DNA from: Isoetes taiwanensis
Taxonomy: Eukaryota > Streptophyta > Lycopodiopsida > Isoetales > Isoetaceae
Reading direction: 5' to 3'
NCBI GenBank assembly: GCA_021234155.1
Contig: JAJEKV010000034.1
Span: forward strand, 6,432,028 to 6,496,027
Length of the DNA: 64,000 bases
Positions 42,759 through 56,059 of the stretch are shown here, piece by piece (the first letter of the stretch is position 1; each line of letters starts with the position of its first letter). Below the pieces are notes generated by a model, which was not told where the DNA came from, made no database searches, and saw only the letters and a program-made list of their open reading frames with translations. Position numbers and translations under genes: made by a program.

Positions 42759-45700
42759 TAGGGCCTGGAATCCGCATCTTCCATGTTGAGCACTTCTTTG
42801 GACCAGGACCTAAGTGATATCTCATTCTGAGATACATGAAACTGATAGCACTACACTGCACAATCTGATACATGCAAAGAGGATCTGGATTAAAAGCATT
42901 GAGATTTCAGAAAGAATGTCTTAAGTCTGCAAGATGCATAGCAGAAGCCACGTGGTCGGTGAGCTCCCAGTGGGCAGCAGAACTAAGAAGGTATAAACAT
43001 GCCAAAAAATGTGGTGATGGTGTTTGCCCAATTGAGAAAAACTTGCAAGGAAAGTGGGAAGCGGAACTACGATGTTTAAGTATGCCAAACATGGTCCAAT
43101 TGAGAAAAAATTGTCTTTGCAAGGAAAAGTAAATGAGCAGTAAGTGAGGAACCTTTTGACATGATTAGGGACACCCATGCCTACATCTTGAACATTCTTG
43201 TGTAGACGAGTAGCAGGATTAACGAAGACTGGTTGGCCTATTAACCAGAAAGGCGGTCTGATTGGGGGTGCAAATATGGATGCGACAAAAATGAAGTAAT
43301 TATCAATGCTTGTTGGACACAGAACATCGAAGCAGAATGTGACTATGACCTCCTTGGAACAGCAAATTGGCTGATTGTGATGAGCACAGGTTTGTTTATT
43401 TCATTTTTGTATGTTTTAGTAAGCCACTCAGCCCGTCTCTGTTACTTTATTTTCTGTTTGTATTGAACCTGACACTCTGAATGCTTGTTTGGAACAGAAG
43501 GTGGACAAGAGCAGAATACTGTCTTCATCGGCAAGTTCACATTACAATTTACTAGAAGGGAAATGCAAGAGTTGAGCAATGTATTTTATATCTCTTTGCC
43601 ATGTTATTCTTATTATTTTTCCAAATTCTAACGAATGTTTTTGAGCAGCTAGACAGATGCAAGTTAATTTGCAAGGAATCTAACAATTATGTATTTATTT
43701 CACAGCTTCTTATCCTAAAATCTTTTAGACAGTCTCAGGCCCAACGGGATCTTCAAAATCTTCACACTAAACACCACTCAAAAATGCCGATGGGTGTTAA
43801 CTACAGGAAAGAGGACACAAACTTGTTGAGTACCTAAACAATTGAGAGAAGACTATTGCAAGAGGACCCAAACTTGTTGACTACGCAAGCCATTGGAGGG
43901 GATTGTCGTCAGGGGCAAATTTGTCTTGAGTGTGTTTGTCATTTGCCATTAGGAAAAACTGTGAGAGACTTCCGTTCTTGGAAATTGGTGAAAATAGAGA
44001 TCCAATGCAATTACAAATTTCATTAACTAGTGTCCCAGTATTTTGTATTACACAAAATGCCCTAACTAGAACGGCTCTCTTTTTTAGGGCATTACTTTAA
44101 CGGTTGAATATTGTACAGGGATCACAGTTTTAAGAGACAATTCCCTCGTGAATTGATTTTGGTTTTCCTTTATATCCACCTATGGTTTGATGGAATATGC
44201 CATTTGATGCTGTTGGATGAGGGTCTAAACTTGCGCTATTTACCGGGGAGTAAGGGGCTTCGTGTCCGATGGCGTTGCGTTTAGGGCACCTTCCCACCGT
44301 CGGTTACTTTGAAAGATAGGGGGTTTTGTGTGTTCTTGTTCTAAATAGGGAATAAAAAGGTTTTAGAGGAAACACTATGGCGAGTGTGGTAAAGCTCCTT
44401 ATTTTCTCAATGTCAAGCAGAGGATATGGCTTATCACCTTGTCAAGCAAGGCACACCTTGTCAAGCAAGGCACATCTGTTCTCCTCAAGCAAGGCACATC
44501 TATTCTCCTGGCTTGGATTTGTGTATGTTTGTTACTCGTCCTAATTTGAAAGGTATGAAGATAATTCCTCCTTGTCCACATTTTATGTATGATTGTGCTA
44601 CTAAAACATGGTGGCGTTTCTGTCCCCTATGATAGGGTTTTTCTTCTATGCCACACTTGGTTGGTGATTATAAGAAGGTGGAATTTTGAAGAGGAGCTAA
44701 GGTCATGTTGTCAGAAATTTTGAGTTTGATCAGTACCTTGGAGTTGCAGAAACAGAGATAGACTAGTAACGTGTGCCCGGCGATGCCGAGCATTAGTCAT
44801 GGACGTGTGGAATGTATGTAATAGAATTCGTAGATGGAAGTCTTTTGCATAATTATGCTATATTGAGATTGAGTCAATCAAGTGCATCCATTCCAACATT
44901 GATTGCCACATCTTAGCGATCGTCTACCCATGTAACAACCTCCTAATGTTGAAAGCCACCCTTAACATAGCTGCTCAATGCCAAATATCTATATCGTCAT
45001 ACTAAATGTTTAGAAGTAAGAAACATCTACTTGATGTCATGTTTGAAATAATTGGTGCATCTAGAAAGACTAAGATGATTTGGTTCATAGCAAAGGAAAG
45101 AACAATTTTGCAACATTTGTTCTTGCGCCTACTATGAGTGATTTTTTTTTTTTTGTGGGTGGGGTGCGGGGAGGGCATCACATGATTACAACTCCTTTTC
45201 TGTTGCATTACCTTATCCATCCTATATTCTAAATTACTTTGACGTTGTATAAGGCTAGTCTATGCACTAAATCAATGACCTAATTAGTTGAAATGGTTAG
45301 ATCTATAACTAAAATATATCAACTTAGCTTTGAATGCCTCTCAACTATTACCATTTATCTAGGAATTGTTATAAAGAGCTAGGCATTTTAACACATGATT
45401 TCCTGTCAATTAAGCCAAGGGTGTATTGCAGTTCATAAGTCAAAACATTGTGAAGTCATACTTGCATATTAAATGATTTGCTAATTAAATGGGTGTCCAA
45501 CATGTCAATGGGGAGTATTAAGAATGTGAAAAACTAAATGCACAAATCGTTAAATGTATACAAATGCATAGCATATCAAGTGTGTCAAATCGTGTCATAG
45601 TTGATAATGCCTGTGAAACGTAGTAGAAAGTACCGACATTTTTCAAAGGAATAACTTTTTATTTGCAAAAAAATAAGGAAGAAACTAATAAGGACACCCG

Positions 45701-46757
45701 TTTTCTTTCCTGTGGCTGTCTCCTTGCCCATTGGATTTGTTTCCTTTGCAATTCAAATGAACAAATATTGATCTGTTTCTGCTGAAACTAAAAAAATTCA
45801 GAAACCAAGCAGTAAAGCTTTGCAACATCACCTAGCAGCTTATGCTCATCTATACTCCTCCAATTAACTCGTCTATTAAACGTGCTTGGTATCCATCACA
45901 CCGCTTGTCTAAAGGAGCATGAATTCAGATAGCCTTCATGGGATGTCGTTATGCATGCATATAGAGGATCAACCTATATTTTCCCTTATTTAATCAGTTG
46001 AAGGAAAAAGTGAAAAAATCGGAAAAAAATTTAACAAAGAAACAACTAATCTTTATCACCTTAATCAAGAAGAAAAGAGATATAACTCAGCAAGCATACT
46101 CAAATCGGCCCTTCAAAATAGGAGATTTAGTCTTATCGCAACTATGTGATGTTGGCAAATGAAGCCTAGACATTTGCAACCATGTCTGCTGGTAACCTGA
46201 AAAGCACAAATCAAAGATGAAATGTTTGAAAATGAATGAAGAGCCAACTCATGTATTGGACACCCATGAGACAATGCAACAATGAATGGAAATGCAGCAA
46301 CGATGTGAAAGAAAGTACATGTATATGCCTATGTAGCATGATGTGAAGCAACAATAAAGGAAAATAAAAAAAAACATCTAAGACCACAACGCTAGCGAAA
46401 ACATACAAATCATCAATCCATGTTTACATAGTGATCAAAGGCCTGGGATTGATCAAAGGAAAGAAGGGAAATTAGAGAGAGGAGAGAAAAATACCTCGGA
46501 ATACTTGTTTTGTCCAAGCATTGTCTCATCAAGAGAAAGCACATCCACCAGCAAATGCTTCTAAGCCTATCTTGCACCAAAGTTCAACTTAATTTCATTG
46601 CAACTCAATCCCAACTGGAATAAAAAGATAGAAAGGACTTAGCTAAATAGCAGGTATGGCAAATCTTCAAACTGCAAATATGTTTCAAAACAATTATGCA
46701 TATAACTGGCTGTTGCATTTGCTACTTAGACAATAGGCTGGATCAACAAAAGAAACA
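42759..46757. other. Intergenic between Toc75 gene and SET pseudogene
   Basis: The first few hundred bases are presumably 3' UTR of the Toc75-like gene. At 44438-44515 short CAAGCAAGGCACA units repeat three or four times. At 44770-44800 GTGTGCCCGGCGATGCC-type sequence matches, inverted, the motif near 61725-61755. The rest is AT-rich without supported genes. Open frames under 80 codons look random. Confidence 0.5.
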
Positions 46758-47606
46758 TCATTTTACAGACTCTAATTCTATCCACAACACTACGTGGTCA
46801 TGGCATGTTATTATCATGTTATTATCATCACTGCCAATGCCAACCCAGTTCATGTAGCCAGTGCAGTCCGGTGCTTTGCATCTGCAAATGACTCTCTTCT
46901 CCTCTGGATCAAACTTGTAGTTGTAACCGCATATTAAGTAAATGGCGTGAACAACAAAATTTGAATAGAGAAAACCTGTGTATCATAGATACTTACGTAA
47001 GTTCTGTCCCAGCTGGTATGGTTTTCCGAGCTATAAGAACAATGCGCTCACTGCCACCTTCAACATCTATTATTCGTGCATACATGTTGGGAGAGCACTG
47101 TAGTATACCCACTTTAATTAACCCCACTTGAATACTATTTCAAAATCATAAAGGAGAAAATAGAATTTCCACATACAGAATGATTAACCAAGCGTGCTAC
47201 ATTGCCTTTTGCAGCAACGTCAATTATGATATCATCGCTTATCTTGAAAAACTGCATTTCAATCCATAAGCGATCAATAGGTCCAGAATAAAGCTCAGTA
47301 TTTTGCCACAAAAACACTTACATAGCAATCTTTCTTCATCAAATGATAACGTTTTTCTCTTAAGTCTGCTACACTTCACCTGATAAGCTCTCCCCGGTAC
47401 TCTAAAACCTGCAAAAAGCATGCAACACTGCTAAAGACAACGTTTTCAAATGGCCTAGAGATTCTGATTTACAGAATTCATTGTTTATTATATATAAATA
47501 GAAAGTTTAGACTCACCATTTCCCCTTCCTGCAGTTCTCACCGTGCGAACAGGCCCCAGCCATGGATGGCAGACTTTCCAAAGCAAACTCGTGTATTTTC
47601 TGTTTT
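46758..47606 (-). pseudogene. SET-domain (ATX/trithorax-type) methyltransferase pseudogene
   Basis: Five - strand exons (47517-47606, 47322-47408, 47177-47251, 46997-47097 and 46758-46926) encode a nearly whole SET plus post-SET domain of the plant ATX3/4/5 kind. Such enzymes methylate histone H3 Lys4. Visible motifs: RVCFGKSAIHGWGLFAR, VLEYRGELIR, FFKISDDIIIDVAAKGNVAR, the NHSCSPN catalytic motif split across an intron, GTELTY and the post-SET cysteines C-R-C-x4-C. Two in-frame TGA codons (47538-47540 and 47376-47378) replace arginine positions, as expected from CGA to TGA by CpG deamination. The last acceptor reads GCGG instead of AG. PWWP and PHD domains were not found upstream. All this points to a methylated, inactive fragment. 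Confidence 0.82.
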
Positions 47607-49284
47607 CTGCAAAGATGCCATAGCGTATTTGCATAAATCATCTTTCGCAGTAAAACGTGAGAAGCATTAAGCACATGACAAATAACATGCAAAGATCCAG
47701 ACTACCATTCTACTTAGTCTAGCAGTAAACCTGAAGAAATGTCAGCCGTGCTTTCATCTCCAAAATATAAATGACAAATCCAGCAAACAAAGAAAATAAT
47801 GAGGAGACATGAGCAAGTATTAACATGGAGAAAGGTAAGATATCAAGCAGAGTTCCACTGGATCATGCAACTTAGGGAAACGGTCGGGCACCAGTGAATT
47901 TTGCCCCAAATGTGATTCCAAATTTGAAAAACGACTTAGTCTGCACCAAAGAACCCAAAATAAAATATGAACAGTTCTGCAGCAGGGTATTTTTGTACCA
48001 ATGGAGTCACTACCAGCCGTGGATTCTTCTGTATGCAAGTTCCGTCGGCCATCAATAACTGTGCAACTTACAATAGCGGCCCTGCTTTGGAGAATCTTAC
48101 GCTGAACCTTGTGCCTATGCCTAGTTTGGAAAACACATATGTAACCTGATTACTGCATTCAAAGCCATCAAAGTTGCAAGTAAATTTATGTGCATGAATG
48201 AATCCTTATATGATTAAACCAAAGCTTTTCGGTTTACCAGAGCAGAGATGGAACTTGCAAAGGAAGATGGATTAGTTTCACGCTTTTGAATTTGAATGCT
48301 CCACAAAAGAAAAAGGTTTGCTGCACAGAACTTGTTGGCAGAGATAGAACCGTGCCCAATGCATTGCTTGCTGGAAACAAATGATGATCTGAAGCATAAT
48401 TCTGAAGGCGCAATACGCAGCTCTCTGCCTTGAACATATAAATAACATCCCTCTCTCGCATCATATCCCCGACGTAACGGCAGCTGCAGGCACTGCCGCT
48501 GCGTTACCCACTGCCCACATAGAAAGAGGAAAAAAAAATCAGAAAATCAGATTTAGATAATTGTCTCCACCTTTATGATGGATTCTTAGGCATTAGCAGA
48601 AACATAGTAGAGGTTAGTGCACTATTTCTCTGTGCAGGTAAACAGACTCGCTATAGACAAATAAGCCATGGCTTCCACTACAAAGAAAATAAACGAATCC
48701 ATGAAATACTATGAAATCTTGAGATTCTACCATAATTCTGCAAAATCCATGAGAACCTCCACACAAAAACAAACCCTGGGTTAGTTTAGCTAACACAGTT
48801 TAGGACACATTAGTTAATCCAAGAGCCACATTGACCCGATTGATGGAGTACCAACTTCTCTGCTCCAATAAATCGTCTTGCAGCTTCTATAAAATCCAAG
48901 ACAAAGAACAGGGTTTAGGTCGAGTTCTACCTGCAAGCGAATCCACTGTAAGAAGACGCCTGATGCATGTGGCCATTGAGCAGTAGCTTCTTTGACTGTT
49001 TTAACCGGATATGCTCCTGTAATCTGCTCTGTGATTTCCTTCTGCGATTGCCACCAAAAAAAACAATGAGATAAGAGGATAATCCCCCGCCACATCCTTT
49101 GTAAAACGGCAGTCTTCCTTCCGTTACCCAGAAGACAAAAACAATGAGTTCTTTTTATTTTCCGGTTCCAAAATTACGACTGCTTCAGCAAGCAGCATCC
49201 AAAAGCAAGCAAGCAAGGAGATGGTAAGATACCTGAGACTAAAAAGGGCTCACCCTATATGAAATGCAAGATCCGGCGCATCTT
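47607..49284 (-). other. Unassigned exon-like pieces upstream of the SET fragment
   Basis: Candidate - strand exons near 47725-47757 (EMKARLTFLQ), 48045-48125 (KVQRKILQSRAAIVSCTV) and 48930-49045 (KEITEQITGAYPVKTVKEAT, then QWPHASGVFLQWIRL, after an ATCGCAG acceptor). None matches the PWWP or PHD regions expected in front of an ATX SET domain, so they may belong to other captured genes or be chance. An imperfect inverted repeat (GTAACGGCAG / CTGCCGCTGCGTTAC) is at 48474-48507. Confidence 0.35.
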
Positions 49285-49529
49285 AAGAACTTGTGGATAA
49301 AAACAGAGTAATTCTGAGACCCCAAGTCCTGAAGCGCCAAAACGTGGAGTAGATGAAGAGAAAATCTCAAGCTTCAAATACAGAGAGAAAAGAAATGTCT
49401 GGACAGTAAGAACTTGTGGATAAAAACAGAGTAATTTTGAGACCCCTAAGTCCTGAAGCGCCAAAACGTGGAGTAGATGAAGAGAAAATCTCGAGCTTCG
49501 AATAAGAGAGAAAAGAAATGTCTGGACAG
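49285..49529. repeat. 123-bp tandem duplication
   Basis: Two head-to-tail units start at 49284 and 49407 (TAAGAACTTGTGGATAAAAA). They are nearly identical, with a few substitutions and a one-base indel. The matching repeats seen in the - strand translation are a consequence of this duplication and not evidence of coding. Confidence 0.9.
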
Positions 49530-49546
49530 ATTCAAAAGGGCAGAGG

Positions 49547-49581
49547 GAACGCCGCATGCGGCGTTACATGCGGCGTTCCGG
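49547..49581. repeat. GC-rich palindrome
   Basis: GGAACGCCGCATG and its inverse complement CATGCGGCGTTCC flank the bases CGGCGTTA. A perfect 18-bp palindrome (AACGCCGCATGCGGCGTT) is nested in the left part. It is strikingly GC-rich for its neighbourhood. It could be a methylation-prone CpG cluster or a promoter element of an unseen - strand gene. Confidence 0.8.
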
Positions 49582-49827
49582 GCACGAAAATCAAAGCCCT
49601 CCCTTTTTAAGAAAGAAGATTAGAAGCAATATAAGGATCCATACGAGAGACACAGACCAGAGAATGCTGAAGATACGGATTTTAATAAGATAGGGACTAG
49701 TGGTAAATGTTTTAATACATCATTGCCACGCCTGGTTAAGCGTAGAGGAGCAACTTTTGGAGGACTAAGATTGATCGACATGGATAAGAGTTCTATCCTT
49801 GAGAAAGTCTTAGAGGAATATAATGGA

Positions 49828-50095
49828 TTAGGGTGCTTTCCCATGGGCCTCCGACCTCAAGGTTTTCTTGAGGTCCAGATCAAGGCTAGCAGGTTCCCAT
49901 GAAGATCCGACCTTGAGTTTTCTTCTGGCCAATCTTCCAGACCGCCATGTTCCCATGAAATCGGACCTTGCTCCGGTCAGGTTTTAGACCTTAACAAATT
50001 AGTAATCGTCAAGAATTCTTTTTGGCCCAGGTCTTCGACCTGGGTACGGCAATCCAAGGCGGGCAATCCAGATTGGCCATGGGAAAGCACCCTTA
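49828..50095. mobile_element. Tourist-like MITE (PIF/Harbinger type)
   Basis: The element spans 49831-50092, with terminal inverted repeats GGGTGCTTTCCCATGGGCC / GGCCATGGGAAAGCACCC. It is flanked by a 3-bp direct repeat TTA (49828-49830 and 50093-50095). A TTA target duplication, GGG start and 262-bp length fit a non-autonomous PIF/Harbinger (Tourist) element. It has no coding capacity and would depend on a transposase elsewhere. The interior holds partial sub-terminal inverted repeats (GACCT-rich). The crisp ends suggest a fairly young insertion. Confidence 0.85.
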
Positions 50096-53000
50096 GAGGG
50101 TTTGCTCCTAGTGTTGTATTCATTATACGTTGCTTACTTGTAGTAGCTTTAACAAGCATGTAATTGTCGGGCAACCCTCACTGTGACAACGTCTTATTTT
50201 TTATTGTGCACTTTCTCTTCTGCATAATTACTATCAGGCTTTGCAAAATAAATTAGCTTTTTTAAATTATACTAGGCATGCAAAATAACAATTCATAGGC
50301 ATGCAAAACCGGTTCAACTGAAGGGGTCAGTGAAAGCTCCACTATAGGTGGTACTATCCCGTCCCTTTTTTTTGCACATGAAACATCTTGTGCTAAGCTA
50401 TCATACAATTCAATTCCATCCACTTTCTTTTTTGTTCTTTGCGAGGTCTTGAGCATCTAAGAAATAGCTAGCCTTTTGTAGCCAAGCACTGGCTGGGCGG
50501 AGTGAACACCACAAGGTCAATTATGTAGTAGAAAATTCTTTGACAAACTTGGAGGCCTTAAAAACATGTGTTGGTTATCCAAATATATGTCCAAAAGAAT
50601 ATTTAAACTTCAATGCTTGTTAGTTTGCAAGGCAGAATTTAAGCATTTGCATAAATGTAAGGCATTTTATTGTGGCTGATCTTGGAGTTTTCGAGATTGT
50701 GTAAGCACTCTAATGCAAGGGGATACATAGGCACCCTTCCCCTTGCACCAAGCGAGGAGCTAGTAATGCATTTTAGCTAGTTCTAAGGGTAGATGTTTTA
50801 GCAACAAATGCAAGGATGGATTACAGCTTCATTTCAATACAACTTCATTTCTGAAATGAAGATTACATGCGTGGAATCGAGAAAGATACATGAAAAATAT
50901 TATGCTCTGGTAGTAACGCATTTAATCAATCTCAGGCCCAATCACAAAGCAGTGTGCTAGGGAGGCAATTCATATAGAGCTAAATCTTGGATCTAACGAC
51001 TCTGCCTCCAAGCGACACTCCCACATGATAGATTCTGATTTGGATGCATTTGCTCCTCACCAACATGAAGAAAGAAGAGTGAAATGTCTCAAAGATATCA
51101 AGCAATAGGATGACAATGCAAACTATCAAAGTACAAATGCAGCTGCATTGCATAGATTCTTTCTGCATAATTTGCACCTACTACTACATTTTAAGGATGT
51201 TTCAGATGCCTTTTGTCATTGCAAATGGACCTTAAATGTGCTCAAACTAAATTACAAAATTAAAAACTGAGCACCCAAGGTAGAAAATCGAAATTCAAAA
51301 TGCACATGTTTCACCAAATCTCTTCATTAGTGGGCTTGCTATATCTCTTGCAAGCGCTTTGCTCAGAAATAAATTGCTCTCAACTACTATTACAAAAGCT
51401 AAATCAAGGAAGGAGGGAGATAAAGTTAGAATAAGGAACGATCTTACTACAAAGAGATAGAACCAAGCTGGGGGAATGTAGAGTATCTGCAACATATTCA
51501 GATGCACATATTAGTTGCCAAGCTTGGGCCTTCCACACTCATCATCTGTTGTATTTTTAGTCAAGATAGCATCATAGATCTAGCAATGTATTTGCTACAA
51601 ATACTTTCAAATTCATGCTCATTCTTTGCATGTTGAGAGCAAAATATCCATCAATTTCATATCTAGTCTCTTCAATTTGTTACAAATGATACAATTCTAG
51701 AAGGAAAGTGCATTCTTTCCATATTTTGCAAGTTGCCTGGACATGTGCAGAACTATGATGAAAAGGCTGACTCTTATATGCCAATCAAGTAGCAAATGAT
51801 GATTTTTTTTTCTGGTCTTTGCTTATGATCAGAGATTGCTGGTTTATCTACATAAATTGCAAGATAACATGCCTTATCATAGAAAGTAGAAACAACAGGG
51901 TATCTGGCAATTAAATTTAGATAGATGGTTACATGTACTTTATGAGGAAAATAGATAATGAACATCAGAGAGCATATGCAATTATGCATTTGCCTGTCAT
52001 TTTGCCACTATTAGCAACTTATACATATTTAAAAGAAGGATGCAATTACAACACTAAAAATAGCATCACATAAGTCTTACATGATTCAAGAAGACCCAAT
52101 TCTGAAGCAGGCAGCCAGCTGACAAATCCATATAATCTTTTGTCTCCAGAATTATCTCCAATATAGTATTTTGTATGATAAATAGAGGCTGGTGCATACA
52201 ATAGCTCCAAATATAAAGAAAATTGCTGTAAAATATTATCTTACTCTTCTTGCTCAAAGAGATGAAGATTGAAAAGTAAAAATGCCTCTGTCTCTGTCAT
52301 AGCCATATGTTTGCCTTCTCTTCTGCTTTTTTCAAGCTCTTCTAAGTATTAAAAGGGCAGTGAATGCATAACCATGCCTGAACAAAGACCACTTATCAAC
52401 TAAAATCCGTCATTCAAAATAGAGGCCATCATGCGGTGTCATTCCTTACTGCAATACGCCATAATGCAGTGCTGCAATTTAGGCTGGAGTTTAGAAGCCA
52501 ATCCCTCAGAGCTGAAATGACAAACCGTGGCCATTCCCTCAGAGTTGAAATGATAAACTGTGGCCTTTCCTTCCCATAATAACTTTGAGACCTAACTGCA
52601 GAGCCCAAAAGAGATTCTAGACTGAAAACGTTTGTGCGTAGCCATGGCGACCTTCCCTTGTGTGCAATTTTGAAGATAGTAGGGTTAGTCGAGACTTACA
52701 ACAAAATCGGTCCGTCGGATCAGCTCATCCAATCTCGATCGTCCGATTTAGGCATAAAGGTTTTTCATCATCATTTGAGACTAGTGAGTTGGCTGGAACA
52801 TTCCATTTCAGGAGGTATTGCTACATCACATCCAATTTGCCTTCACTATATGCTACTAGAGTCATCTTTGAGCAGGTTATTGGCTTGTGGCATGTTCTTT
52901 GGCCACTATTCTTGATGGTATTATGTATTATCAGCATCCTACCATTTGGAGAGCACATATATGACAGAGTTGGAGTTGGCTGAAGCATGTACCATTCCAT

Positions 53001-53140
53001 GATGTAGTCCAAAGCAAGACTTTACTTTGGCACTACAGTAATACATGTGCTCATCATTGGAACATGTTTGCACATGTGAACAGATCACACATAGCTCATT
53101 CTATCATATTGACACCATCCCATCATGTCCACACTATGTG
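50096..53140. other. Intergenic, no gene seen
   Basis: About 3 kb of AT-rich sequence. Open frames on both strands are under 110 codons, overlap one another and show no domain. A small direct repeat (CCCTCAGAG..TGAAATGA.AAAC..TGGCC) is at 52502-52565. No RNA gene or element ends were identified. Confidence 0.5.
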
Positions 53141-53240
53141 CACATCTCATTGGCCATGTTTCCACATCATTTTCCATCTGCACATCTCATTTGCCATGTT
53201 TTCACATCCTTTTCCATCTGCACAGCTCATTTGCCATGTA
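53141..53240. repeat. 40-bp tandem repeat
   Basis: Units start at 53141, 53181 and 53221 (CACATCTCATTTGCCATGTT, then a CACAT..TTTTCCATCTG half). The third is partial. They lie in a longer CA/TC-rich stretch (53050-53420 and 54220-54480) in which CATCATGTCCACA and CCACATCATC words recur. No gene is supported there. Confidence 0.8.
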
Positions 53241-55219
53241 CATATATGTCCCATCATGCCCACATTATGTGCTCACAAGTGTATCCTTCTTCTTGTCATA
53301 TCATTAATAAGTTCCATCATGTCCACACCATGTATACATCATTCCCAACCATTCATCTCAAGTTACCATCATGCCTCCATATAACACCTCTATTCTACTA
53401 ACCATACATTCATTTATCATGCAGGTCCATCACATTCATAGTTCCATGACCATTTGCACATCATTTGGCCTATCTACCATAGTATCTTGCTCCTCTTTCT
53501 CATGAAAACCCACGTTGCCAACCATTTTTCTACATTGGCAACCATCAAGGACTCTTGTGAATTCATATCTACCAGCCTATCCTTCTTTGTTTCGCATGAT
53601 GGGCACACATTTTGGCAGCATAGAAGAGCCATGTGCATGAACCACACCTTTGACTAACATTTGGTTTGACACGTGTGCATGAGCTAATCAAGCAACAGAA
53701 TTGAAGACATCTACCTTTGAGGACTTTTAGAAGACATTTGTGATGAAGAACCAAGGGAGAACATTGATTGGGCATCATACAAGTATGGCAAGGAAGTTGA
53801 GATTCAAGCAAGAATATTTGAGCCTAAATTGAAGACCCTTTGTTAGAGTTTGGAAGACCCCTCAAGATTCATTGGTATGTGGCTAGATCCAAGTCATTTT
53901 AGCATGAATTCCATTTTCCAAGACTTCTTTCATATTCCTACCATCTTGATCCCATCCATGAAACACCCTTCATGCTTCATACTTCCTATCTCCATACTCC
54001 ATTACCATTTCCCCTAGCCAAAGGTTGGCAAAATTTCTTTTTTCTAGTCAAAGCACATCACATACCCATTATTCATCCACTTTCTTGAGAAAATGTAAAA
54101 AACTCCATCAAATTTGGTTATTCCTAAGGTCTAAGACCATTTTCTCTCTCTAAAGACAAATCTAGAGAGAGAAAGTGCACATTTTTTCTAAACAATTTTG
54201 AAAAAGCAAATTTGCCAAGATGTTGCACAAAATCCTAATGTGTATGTGCATAAGTGCCACATATTATGCCAAATCATTCACATCATCTTCAAAATGCCAA
54301 ATGTCATCCACATCATCACTCAAGTACATCCACATCATCATACACATGTCATCCACCTCATCACCACATCACAAAAAGTTTTGACTAGAAAAAAGTTATT
54401 TACCACCTTGCTTGCCACATCATCAGCTCATTGTTCCATGTCATCACCCCTTTGCCACATCAACTCCATAACCTTGCCACCTCACCAAAATTAGCCAAAA
54501 ATTAAGATTCTCTTTTTTGCAAAAAGATTCTCCCATCATGTAGAGCATCAAAAAAGATTCCAAGTGGAAAAAAGAATTTTTGAAAAAGACCTTGTTATGA
54601 CCTGGGAACCGTGCCAAATTTAAAAAATTTAAAAAATTTCCTATCTACCTCCCCCTTGGTCTAGTCACTCATTTCTCCAATCATGCCCCGCCACGTGGTA
54701 CCTCCAAGGGTGTGGAGTGGGGCCAGAACGCACGTGGAGGCAGCACGTACTTTTATTAATCCACATGGGCCAAGCCTTATGTATCAAAGTCTTCCAAATC
54801 GAGCCAAGCTTGTGGGATATATCAAACATTTTTTTCAAGAACCCTAAAGTTTTTTCAAGCCAAGATCCAAATTTTTAGACCAATTTGGCGGACTAATCAT
54901 GGCCCTGACATCCCGAATCAGTCTCTCTTGTGCCAAGAAACCACAAATCAAGCTAAAAAACAAAAGTGGAGACCGAATTTGCCAAGAATTATACCAAACA
55001 GAGTTTTTCCAAAAGGGGATTCTGGGTCAGAAAGGAAAGAAGGTTTTTGGGGCTATCAGAGATTTTGGGGAAGCTTAGAGCATGAAGAACAGGTCGATTT
55101 TAATGGGAAAAGAAGGATTAGGGGCTTTTACTTGAGGATTGGCTTTCATTTCTACTTTTCTTGACATGCTTTTGACTAAAAGTTACAAAATTCTGATGAT
55201 TTACCATGATTCTGATGAT
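53241..55219. other. Intergenic, low-complexity CA/TC-rich
   Basis: Contains CACATCATC-type words (54230-54480), an AAATTTAAAAAATTT run near 54618-54640 and a short open frame at 54928-55164 without a recognised domain. No element ends were found. The style resembles the interior or LTR of an old retroelement, but I saw no primer-binding site, polyprotein or paired ends. Confidence 0.4.
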
Positions 55220-55930
55220 TTACCATGTTTCAAGTCAAAATGCATATTCTACTTATTTCATGCAATTTTTTGATTTTTGAGCAAAATCCCCGATATGAAC
55301 ACTGAAATTTCACTGTCCCAAGTTTGCAAGTTTAGCCATGCCCCATATGCAAATTATATCTCCAAAAATTCTGAGCTTAATTTCTACGATTCCCTTGCTA
55401 TTCATCTTTCATTCAAAATAAGTTTCATGATTTTAGCATCCATAAACCCATAGTTATGGCTTTGCAAAGTTGGCTATTCTAGAACTGTAAAATATTTTGA
55501 GCGTCATTGAAATTTTCTCTTCCAGGTCTGCCTTTTCAAAAATCCACAGATCTCAAACTGCTTAAAAAAATTCCGAAATTTTGTCACCTGCATATCTTCC
55601 TATCCATATTTCCTCAGTCCAAGTTTCAAGATTTTAGGATCTTTCCATCTCAAGTTACAGATTCCCAAATTTGGCTGTTTCAAAATTGCTAAAATTTCTG
55701 ATACACTCATTGAAAATTGTCTGTTTCAAGTCTGCTTGTTCAAAAATCTATAGTAAGCTAAGAAATCATCCAAAAATCCTGAAATTAAATATCAAACATC
55801 CTCTGCTACTTTTTTCTTACTATTTCAAGTTTCATTGCACGGATCCCACGATATAGATATGCAAACTTGGCACTTCCAAAACTGTCAAAATTTCAGGGAC
55901 AATTGAACTTTTTGCAATTTGCTCCATTCT
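55220..55930. repeat. Diverged tandem repeat, period about 200 bp
   Basis: Similar blocks begin near 55229, 55420, 55621 and 55827. Each has AAGTTTCA(T/A)G(A)TTTTAG or similar, then GCAAA/CCAAATTTGGC, then CAAAA(C/T)TG.(T/C)AAA(A)T, then a CATTGAAA...TTTCAAGTCTGC segment and TTCAAAAATC. Identity between units is modest, so this is an old array. It has no coding potential. The unit length is close to that of nucleosomal satellites. Confidence 0.55.
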
Positions 55931-56059
55931 AATCCATCGTTTGCTTTGAGGATTGATCACCCTAAGTGATCTGGAGGTCCTGACCACCCTTGTGGTAGGC
56001 ACTTTCATGAGGTTGGTTTGGTAGCCAGGATTCTAGTCAACAGGGGCGCAGGCTACGGT

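Noticed and set aside
49255-49557. 100-residue protein with internal repeats
   Set aside because: The protein repeat only mirrors the 123-bp DNA tandem duplication. No domain or splice context supports it.
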